DNA of 9,223 bases from an uncultured Polymorphobacter sp. (lineage in GTDB: Bacteria > Pseudomonadota > Alphaproteobacteria > Sphingomonadales > Sphingomonadaceae), in assembly GCA_937894055.1 (NCBI GenBank), contig CALDHQ010000338.1:1-9223 (forward strand), written 5' to 3'. Shown here in pieces: positions 1 to 4,096 of the stretch (positions within the stretch are counted from its first letter, which is position 1; each line of letters starts with the position of its first letter). The position numbers were made by a program, and so were the translations under genes. Below the pieces are notes generated by a model. That model was not told where the DNA came from. It did not search any database and saw only the letters and a list, made by a program, of their open reading frames with translations.

Positions 1-294
1 ATAGTCTTTGCTCATGCCTTGCGTGCCGGGAAGACCTGCGATCCGGCGCTCGACAGCGTTCGCCAAGCGGAACATTACCACCAGCTTCTCTTTCCGGGAT
101 TTCTCGGGCTGAGCCTGGGACACAGCAGCAGAAGCTGTCGCACCTTGCTCACCGGCGGCATGGTCCCCATCACGATCCGCGCCCGTCGGATCAGGCGCTG
201 CGACGGAGAACTCCTGACCCTCCCCCTTCACGGCACTTTCTTTGCGCATTCCGACGTATCCGGCCGGTCGTTCCGACAACATCCGGTCGGCCAT
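1..294 (-). CDS. Unrecognised hydrophilic protein, C-terminal part beyond the left edge
   Basis: An open frame on the minus strand runs from a stop at 349-351 to the window edge without interruption. The start is uncertain: ATG at 294 (MADRMLSERP) is used here, with ATG at 282, ATG at 249 and GTG at 312 as alternatives, and none has a convincing Shine-Dalgarno. The visible 98 residues are charged and Ala/Gly/Gln rich, with a low-complexity middle (SAAVSQAQPEKSRKEKL) followed by a more structured stretch (KLVVMFRLANAVERRIAGLP). There is no signal peptide or membrane segment. The composition and lack of stops favour this frame over the opposite-strand frame at 19-333. I do not recognise the family. 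A 15-residue repeat sits at its N-terminus (AGYPGM / AGYVGM). It overlaps the 3' end of the upstream exported-protein gene by 67 nt, which suggests that one of the two was altered by recombination. Confidence 0.45.
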   Translation of the reverse strand, partial: MADRMLSERPAGYVGMRKESAVKGEGQEFSVAAPDPTGADRDGDHAAGEQGATASAAVSQAQPEKSRKEKLVVMFRLANAVERRIAGLPGTQGMSKDY

Positions 295-1082
295 TCCGGG
301 GTATCCGGCCACCTGAGGATCGTTGCCGCATAGGCATGGTTTTTGATGTCAGGCTCTTTGGCGTTCGTCAACGTTTTCGGCGGAGGTGGCGGACCTTCGG
401 CAATCGACCAGTTCGCAACCAGCGAGGCATAACGGGTGTAATTGCCAATCAGGCCGTCCGGGTTCGCGTCGGCCATCCACGCACCAACAAGCGCCAGTTC
501 GTAGTTGCTGCCGGTCGTCACCGGGCGCGTGAAGTTGCCATTGTAAACCGGGCCGGCCGGATCGAAGAACTCGATATTGTCCAGTACCGTGCCGTTGCGG
601 ATCCAGGTGAAGAACCAAACCGACTCCGGGAACGCGCCGACGCTGGTCGAAAGCAAATAGTCGAGCGAAAGTGTGCCATCACCTTCGGCGGTAAACCGGT
701 ACACCCATTGACCGCCGCCTTGATAACGCTGTCCGGCGTCGTCGGGGCTGTCTGCCGCTACGTTGACGCTGCCGGCAATGCTGACTGCGCCCGAACTGGC
801 ATTTGCCCACGTGGCATCGACGCTACTCGTCAGATCGAGCGAGCCGCCCGTTGCCGCATTGAACGCGCTGGCAGCATAGTTGACGTTCATGTCGCGTGGA
901 GTCGAAACCCATTCGTCATAGAAAAGCGTTGGCGCAGGGTCGCAATATTGATCACTGACGATACCTGCAATTGCGCAGTCACCTTCAGTCCATGTCTGTC
1001 CATAGACTGGCAGAACTGCAGCTGCCGGGTTCGCAAATGCCAATCCTGTCGCTGCAGACAGGAGTATAAAACCGGTGCGCAT
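228..1082 (-). CDS. Exported beta-rich protein, PEP-CTERM-like but without a sorting tail
   Basis: The 284-aa product starts at ATG 1082, chosen because AGGGGAATCGAT lies just upstream and because a clean signal peptide follows (MRTGFILLSAATGLAFANPAAA, cleavage near AAA-VLP); the frame stays open upstream to 1196 but that extension is not signal-like. The mature part to about residue 229 is rich in Ser, Thr, Gly, Asn and aromatics with alternating hydrophobic residues, as in beta-sandwich exported proteins; two early cysteines (C36, C47) may form a disulfide. The domain ends in VANWSIAEG, the place where PEP-CTERM proteins of sphingomonads usually carry the Pro-Glu-Pro motif, membrane helix and Arg-rich end. 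Here it is followed by PPPPP and about 49 residues with no helix, which overlap the neighbouring ORF in another frame. I infer loss or replacement of the C-terminus. The function is unknown; surface or extracellular matrix is a guess. Confidence 0.65.
   Translation of the reverse strand: MRTGFILLSAATGLAFANPAAAVLPVYGQTWTEGDCAIAGIVSDQYCDPAPTLFYDEWVSTPRDMNVNYAASAFNAATGGSLDLTSSVDATWANASSGAVSIAGSVNVAADSPDDAGQRYQGGGQWVYRFTAEGDGTLSLDYLLSTSVGAFPESVWFFTWIRNGTVLDNIEFFDPAGPVYNGNFTRPVTTGSNYELALVGAWMADANPDGLIGNYTRYASLVANWSIAEGPPPPPKTLTNAKEPDIKNHAYAATILRWPDTPEWPTGCCRNDRPDTSECAKKVP
247..310 (-). repeat. Imperfect direct repeat, 19-bp units 45 bp apart
   Basis: On the minus strand GGCCGGATACCCCGGAATG (310-292) recurs as GGCCGGATACGTCGGAATG (265-247), 17 of 19 bases identical, with a period of exactly 45 bp. 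The period is 15 codons, so in the partial ORF it gives AGYPGM and AGYVGM. It could be a small in-frame duplication or the residue of a recombination event. Only two units are visible. Confidence 0.6.
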
Positions 1083-1112
1083 ATCGATTCCCCTGTGCGT
1101 TGAGCCAGCTAT

Positions 1113-1140
1113 TTGACCGCAAACACTGAAATGCGGTGAA
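1113..1140. promoter_or_regulatory. Inverted repeat upstream of the exported-protein gene
   Basis: TTGACCGCA (1113-1121) pairs with TGCGGTGAA (1132-1140) over 8 of 9 positions, with a 10-nt spacer. It lies 31-58 bp upstream of the ATG at 1082, in the region expected to hold that gene's promoter or leader. It could be an operator or a leader hairpin. I see no convincing -10/-35 pair here. Confidence 0.4.
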
Positions 1141-1148
1141 ATAATAGC

Positions 1149-1173
1149 GCAAGTGGCGCGCGCTGTCACTTGC
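1149..1173. promoter_or_regulatory. Inverted repeat GCAAGTG-N11-CACTTGC in the divergent intergenic region
   Basis: There are perfect 7-bp arms at 1149-1155 and 1167-1173 separated by GCGCGCGCTGT. The site lies between the exported-protein gene (minus) and mtgA (plus), so it could serve either. No T-run follows on either strand, so a terminator is unlikely. Whether it is a protein-binding site is inferred from symmetry and position only. Confidence 0.4.
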
Positions 1174-1291
1174 CTTGGCGCCCGCTTGTTCGCCATCAGC
1201 GCTGAAAGTTCCCCGGGTCTGCCCTTTCCACAAACCGGCTATGTGGATGACCGATCAATCGCCGGTTGACCTTCGCTGCGGCCGCCGCAAC

Positions 1292-2026
1292 ATGGGCATC
1301 AGCAATGCATGCGGGGAAACTAATTTGCCAACAGCGCGCCGCCCGAACCTGATCACGCGGCTGCTGCGCTTGGTCGTGCGCGCAGTGGTGGTGCTGGTCG
1401 TGTTCAGCCTCGTCTGGGTGCTGGCGTATCGCTGGATCAATCCGCCGACGACATTCCTGATGCTGCGTGACGCCGTGCAGGGCAACCATGTCGAGCAGCA
1501 TTGGGTCGGACTGGACGACATCGCCAAGTCGGTGCCGCGCGCGGTGATCGGCGCCGAGGACGCCAATTTCTGCGCGCATAACGGCTTCGACTTTGCCGCG
1601 ATGGAGGCCGCGATGGCGCGCAACGCCAATGGCAAGAAGCTGCGCGGTGGCTCGACGATATCGCAGCAGACCGCCAAGAACGTCTTCCTGTGGCCCGGCC
1701 GCTCCTATGTCCGCAAGGGCGCAGAGGCGTGGTTCACCGGGCTGATCGAACTGATGTGGGGCAAGCCGCGCATCATGGAGGTCTATCTCAACGTCATCGA
1801 GATGGGGCCGGGCATCTTTGGCGTCGAAGCGGCGGCGCAGCATTATTTCAAGACCAGCGCCGCCAAGCTGTCACCCAAGCAGGCCGCGCGGCTGGCGGCC
1901 ATCCTGCCGCAGCCGATCAAGCGCGATGCCGCCGACCCCGGCCGCTATACCAAGCGCTATGCCCGCCGCATCGAAAAGCGCATTCGCATCGTGCGCAACG
2001 AGGGCGTGGATAGTTGCCTGCGTTGA
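1292..2026 (+). CDS. mtgA: Monofunctional biosynthetic peptidoglycan transglycosylase (GT51)
   Basis: This enzyme polymerises lipid II into glycan strands at the periplasmic face of the inner membrane and has no transpeptidase domain. With the start at ATG 1292 the product is 244 aa, close to the usual family length (about 240). A single membrane helix lies at about 23-46 (RLVVRAVVVLVVFSLVWVLA), followed by the GT51 domain. The hallmark motifs are visible: EDANFCAHNGFD (residues 89-100, holding the catalytic Glu89), RGGSTISQQ (118-126), RKGAEAW with a conserved Glu at 145, and MEVYLNVIEMGPGIFG from 162. The start is ambiguous: ATG 1292 has no clear Shine-Dalgarno, while TTG 1325 has GGGGAA at 1313-1318 with a 6-nt spacer and would give 233 aa. 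The frame is open from 1175. It seems to be monocistronic, divergent from the exported-protein gene. The family call is secure. Confidence 0.95.
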   Translation: MGISNACGETNLPTARRPNLITRLLRLVVRAVVVLVVFSLVWVLAYRWINPPTTFLMLRDAVQGNHVEQHWVGLDDIAKSVPRAVIGAEDANFCAHNGFDFAAMEAAMARNANGKKLRGGSTISQQTAKNVFLWPGRSYVRKGAEAWFTGLIELMWGKPRIMEVYLNVIEMGPGIFGVEAAAQHYFKTSAAKLSPKQAARLAAILPQPIKRDAADPGRYTKRYARRIEKRIRIVRNEGVDSCLR

Positions 2027-2039
2027 GCGTGAATGCGCG

Positions 2040-2068
2040 TTGATTATTGGCCCTGTGCGCAAAATAGT
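2040..2068 (+). promoter_or_regulatory. Weak candidate promoter for the small exported protein
   Basis: TTGATT (2040-2045), a 17-bp spacer and AATAGT (2063-2068) give a plausible but poor sigma-70-like pair about 55 bp before the ATG at 2122. The stretch 2036-2100 is distinctly more AT-rich than the flanking genes. No other promoter candidate is better here. Confidence 0.25.
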
Positions 2069-2121
2069 GTAAACATTTCTTAGTACCGACTTCGTCTGAA
2101 TTGCTTCGAAGGGTCCTGACT

Positions 2122-2490
2122 ATGCGCCGGAAACTGTTGTTGGGCATTGGATTGTGTGTTGTTCTAGCGCCGGTACCTTTGATCGGCGCCTCGAAACCGG
2201 CGCAGCAAGGCGCGCCTTCAACCGCTGTGCCAATCGCTCAGGCATCTAATCCCATTCCGGGGGTAGGTATCGTCGTGAAGCGCAATCCCGGAACGGCAAC
2301 CGCAAACGGTGTCACCGGTAGCGATGGCCGATTTAGCTTCAGCGGGCTTAAGCCAGGTAACTATACGCTGACTGTTCGGGGACAGCCGTCGATCAACATT
2401 GTTGTTGGTGTTAGCGGCCAGATAGCCGGTGTGGCGACGACCAGCGGCGTGCAAATGGTAAATACGAACCAAGTGCCCAGCGCCAAATAG
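2122..2490 (+). CDS. Small exported protein with carboxypeptidase-regulatory-like domain
   Basis: The 122-aa product starts at ATG 2122, chosen because GAAGGG lies at 2108-2113 with an 8-nt spacer and because the product then begins with a classic signal peptide (MRRKLLLGIGLCVVLAPVPLIGA). A TTG at 2101 in frame would add seven residues. Residues about 45-98 match the pattern of a carboxypeptidase regulatory-like (transthyretin-like) beta-sandwich: PGVGIVVK, then GVTGSDGRFSFSGLKPGNYTLTVRG, then IVVGVSG. Such domains occur alone or at the N-terminus of TonB-dependent receptors and usually mediate protein or carbohydrate contacts. The protein has no catalytic residues and probably stays in the periplasm. 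Codon use is less GC-rich than in the surrounding genes (for example the TTG, TTA-free but GTT/GGT-rich start), hinting at a faster-evolving or acquired gene. The exact role is not deducible. Confidence 0.7.
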   Translation: MRRKLLLGIGLCVVLAPVPLIGASKPAQQGAPSTAVPIAQASNPIPGVGIVVKRNPGTATANGVTGSDGRFSFSGLKPGNYTLTVRGQPSINIVVGVSGQIAGVATTSGVQMVNTNQVPSAK

Positions 2491-2501
2491 CTGTTTCGCG
2501 A

Positions 2502-2529
2502 TTGACTGTGTATTATGCATGCAATACAC
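2502..2529 (+). promoter_or_regulatory. 22-bp inverted repeat just upstream of the NTF2-like gene
   Basis: GTGTATT (2508-2514) and AATACAC (2523-2529) are perfect 7-bp arms around ATGCATGC. The left arm directly follows TTGACT (2502-2507), a good -35 match; the only 17-bp-spaced -10 candidate, TACACG (2525-2530), is poor and lies inside the right arm. TATTAT (2511-2516) also resembles a -10 but has no -35 at proper distance. The repeat ends 7 bp before ATG 2537, so it may be an operator over the promoter or a hairpin that hides the start region. Confidence 0.45.
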
Positions 2530-2536
2530 GGATTTC

Positions 2537-3046
2537 ATGATCAAAGTCATGCTCCTTGCCGCGCTGCTTGCGGCGCCCGTGCTCGCCGGCCCGCGCGACG
2601 GCCCGACGACCGATGCAACCACAGTCAAGGCGCTTGAAGCGCGCGACGCCGAGCTGTTCGATATCATCTTCAACAGCTGTGACACGGCGAAGCTGCCCGG
2701 GCTGATCGCCGACGATTTCGAATTCTACCATGACAAGGACGGGCTGAGTTCAACCAGCGGCGCGCAGTTCATTGCCGGCATCGCCGCGACGTGCGCACGC
2801 CAGAAGACCGGCGAGGACTACCGCGCGCGGCGCGAGATCGTGCCAGGTTCGGTGCAGGTTTATTTGCTCAACAACTACGGTGCCATCCAGACCGGACAGC
2901 ACCGCTTCTACGGCGTCGGCGGCAAGCTCGACGGCAAGCTGATCGAAACCGCGACCTTTTTTGATGTGTGGAAAAACGAAGCCGGCACGTGGAAGCTGGC
3001 GCGGGTGTTCAGCTATGGCCACGCGCTCGATGCGGGGGTGAAGTAG
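2537..3046 (+). CDS. Exported NTF2/DUF4440-like protein
   Basis: The 169-aa product starts at ATG 2537, giving the compact signal peptide MIKVMLLAALLAAPVLAG. An in-frame ATG at 2519 would add six residues but lies inside the inverted repeat at 2508-2529, so 2537 is preferred; neither has a strong Shine-Dalgarno. The mature part follows the cone-shaped alpha+beta pattern of the NTF2-like superfamily: helix VKALEARDAELFDIIF (30-45), LPGLIADDFEFYHDKDG (53-69), and C-terminal strands ending in FFDVWKNEAGTWKLARVFSY (141-160), the usual signature of SnoaL/DUF4440 proteins. Two cysteines (C48, C86) could form a periplasmic disulfide. Members of this fold include isomerases, dehydratases and binding proteins; no substrate can be named. 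The gene is convergent with the amidinohydrolase gene, with 9 bp between them. Confidence 0.8.
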   Translation: MIKVMLLAALLAAPVLAGPRDGPTTDATTVKALEARDAELFDIIFNSCDTAKLPGLIADDFEFYHDKDGLSSTSGAQFIAGIAATCARQKTGEDYRARREIVPGSVQVYLLNNYGAIQTGQHRFYGVGGKLDGKLIETATFFDVWKNEAGTWKLARVFSYGHALDAGVK

Positions 3047-3059
3047 CGCCCGGGGCTAC
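3043..3059. other. Short palindrome spanning both stop codons of a convergent gene pair
   Basis: GTAGC (3043-3047) and GCTAC (3055-3059) flank GCCCGGG, so the TAG stops of both converging genes sit in the two arms. The hairpin would have a 5-bp outer stem and an imperfect GC core. No T-run follows on either strand, so it would be a weak terminator at best. Confidence 0.3.
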
Positions 3060-3835
3060 GCCTGCCAGCGCAGCGACATGCACGACAGGCCGGCGTCGAT
3101 CTTGCCGATTTCGCGGGTGTCGAGCGGCACCAGCTTGAAACCGCGGGCCGCGAGCTTGTCGATGGTGCGCGGAAAGTGGGCGCCGACCAGCAGCCAGTCG
3201 TTGAGGCGCAGCGCATTGGCCGCCGCGTCCTCGCCGTCGCCGACGGTGATGCAGTCGAAACCGGGGAACATGCCCGCTGCCGCCATCGGCGCTGTGACGA
3301 GCAGCACGTCTTCATCGATCAGGTTTGCGCCGGTCTTGAGGTGCAATACGCCCGGCGGCGGTGTGACGATGCGCGCGGTGCGGCCAATCTGCGCCAGTGC
3401 GCGCGCCAGGGCCGCGGCACCGGTGGCGTCGGTGCGCGCCGACAGCCCGATATAGACTGCGTCAGGTGTCACCATGACGTCACCGCCATCGGCATGGCCG
3501 GCGTCGAGTTCGATGACCTGCGCGAACTGGCGGGCGAGCTCGGTGCGGATTTCGGCGGCCTCGCCGGCGCGGCTCGGGGCGCCGGGGTTGAGGATGATGG
3601 CAGTGCCGCCGAACACCAGCGCCGGGTCTTCGACGAAAACCGAATCGGGGAAGGCTTCGAGCGGCGGCAGCGTAGTCACCTTCAGCCCGGCGTCAGCCAG
3701 CGCCGCAACATAGGCAGCATGCTCGGCGGCAACGCCAGCGGCGCTGGGGCCGGCGTGGTCGCCGGCGCGCAGCCCGTCGACCACCGAGCGTGCGGGGGTG
3801 CGGACGATGGCGTTGTTGAAGCTGAAAACCGACAT
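3056..3835 (-). CDS. Dimethylarginine dimethylaminohydrolase (DDAH)-family amidinohydrolase
   Basis: This is a 259-aa member of the guanidine-modifying (pentein) superfamily. DDAH enzymes hydrolyse methylated arginine to citrulline and methylamines in the cytoplasm, and there is no signal peptide here. Visible motifs in order are PDSVFVEDPALVF (62-74, substrate-binding E69/D70), HADGGDVM (114-121, with D116 at the acidic triad position as in the mammalian-type DGGD motif), IGLSART (129-135, conserved Arg), VLHLKTG (163-169, catalytic His165) and GLSCMSLRW at the C-terminus (catalytic Cys252). The length fits the family (about 255). The start is ATG 3835 with AGG just upstream; a GTG at 3859 would add eight residues that look non-conserved. 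Arginine deiminase or another pentein activity is possible, but the LHLKTG and CMSLRW motifs favour DDAH. It is divergent from the receptor operon and may share its regulatory region. Confidence 0.85.
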   Translation of the reverse strand: MSVFSFNNAIVRTPARSVVDGLRAGDHAGPSAAGVAAEHAAYVAALADAGLKVTTLPPLEAFPDSVFVEDPALVFGGTAIILNPGAPSRAGEAAEIRTELARQFAQVIELDAGHADGGDVMVTPDAVYIGLSARTDATGAAALARALAQIGRTARIVTPPPGVLHLKTGANLIDEDVLLVTAPMAAAGMFPGFDCITVGDGEDAAANALRLNDWLLVGAHFPRTIDKLAARGFKLVPLDTREIGKIDAGLSCMSLRWQA

Positions 3836-3881
3836 ACTGCCTGCGAATTGTTGTTGCACGGCTGAACCTTAGCCCAATTTG

Positions 3882-3909
3882 CCTGCCGTGCCACCCGCCA
3901 CGGGGCAGG
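3882..3909 (-). other. GC-rich hairpin in the leader or promoter region of the DDAH gene
   Basis: CCTGCCGTG (3882-3890) pairs with CACGG-GG-CAGG (3899-3909), giving a 9-bp stem with a 2-nt bulge and an 8-nt loop. It lies about 50 bp upstream of the DDAH ATG. With no T-run it is not an obvious terminator; it could insulate the two divergent genes or act in the DDAH leader. Confidence 0.35.
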
Positions 3910-3918
3910 GGTGTGGCG

Positions 3919-3945
3919 AAAATGCAACCGATTGCACTGCATTTT
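3919..3945. promoter_or_regulatory. LacI-type operator-like palindrome (site 1) upstream of the receptor gene
   Basis: TGCAACCGATTGCA (3923-3936) is a 14-bp palindrome with one mismatched pair and a central CG, the usual layout of LacI-family operators. It is nested in a longer repeat, AAAATGCA (3919-3926) with TGCATTTT (3938-3945), perfect 8-bp arms. LacI-type regulators commonly control maltose/maltodextrin loci with TonB-dependent receptors in alpha- and gammaproteobacteria, and a secreted amylase lies in this operon, so a MalR-like regulator is the first candidate. The regulator gene is not in the window. Confidence 0.55.
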
Positions 3946-3960
3946 TGAATACGTATTCAA
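3945..3960. promoter_or_regulatory. Perfect 16-bp palindrome TTGAATACGTATTCAA
   Basis: This is a perfect, unspaced palindrome directly abutting site 1 and ending 25 bp before the candidate -10 (3986-3991), so it lies at or just upstream of the -35 region. A 16-bp perfect palindrome at this place is a strong operator candidate. The half-site TTGAATAC differs from TGCAAYCG, so a second, different regulator is likely. It sits between the two divergent genes and could control both. Confidence 0.55.
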
Positions 3961-3985
3961 TCGGCTTGGCTTTGGCGCGGAAAGT

Positions 3986-3991
3986 CATAAT
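3986..3991 (+). promoter_or_regulatory. Candidate -10 element CATAAT of the receptor promoter
   Basis: CATAAT matches the TATAAT consensus at 5 of 6 positions. No good -35 is found at 16-18 bp; TTGGCT (3966-3971) is only 14 bp upstream, which would fit a promoter that needs an activator. Transcription would start near 3998, leaving a leader of about 100 nt before the ATG at 4097. Confidence 0.4.
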
Positions 3992-3998
3992 AGCTTCA

Positions 3999-4023
3999 TG
4001 CAATCGTTTGAAATTCGAATTTC
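3999..4023. promoter_or_regulatory. Second operator-like half-site plus 14-bp palindrome near the predicted start of transcription
   Basis: TGCAATCG (3999-4006) is identical to the right half-site of site 1 read on the other strand, and the 14-bp unit TGCAATCGTTTGAA is a degenerate version of the same palindrome (6 of 8 in the second half). It overlaps GAAATTCGAATTTC (4010-4023), a perfect 14-bp palindrome. Its centre is 76 bp from that of site 1, so repression by looping or by blocking early elongation is conceivable. Confidence 0.4.
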
Positions 4024-4096
4024 GGCGAGAGTTTTGGCGTAATCAGGCGGTTTCCGACGCGATCAGGACGCGGTGACCGAACTTGGGGAGTGACAC

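Noticed and set aside
247..310. CRISPR-like repeat
   Set aside because: There are only two imperfect 19-bp units, and they are in phase with an open frame. No array is present.
19..333. 104-aa open frame on the plus strand at the left end
   Set aside because: Rich in Arg, Ser and His with no domain pattern; the opposite strand carries a longer frame of more protein-like composition that continues past the edge.
336..1103. 255-aa open frame on the plus strand
   Set aside because: It is the antisense of the exported beta-rich protein, which has a signal peptide and a ribosome binding site; the plus frame is Arg-rich and has neither.
2027..2070. Terminator after mtgA
   Set aside because: TGCGC and GCGCA arms are 5 bp with a long spacer and no T-run; not convincing.
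3176..3865. 229-aa open frame on the plus strand
   Set aside because: It is the antisense of the DDAH-family gene, whose catalytic motifs fix the coding strand.
3879..4076. 65-aa open frame in the divergent intergenic region
   Set aside because: It covers the palindromes and candidate promoter, has no ribosome binding site, and its composition is not protein-like.
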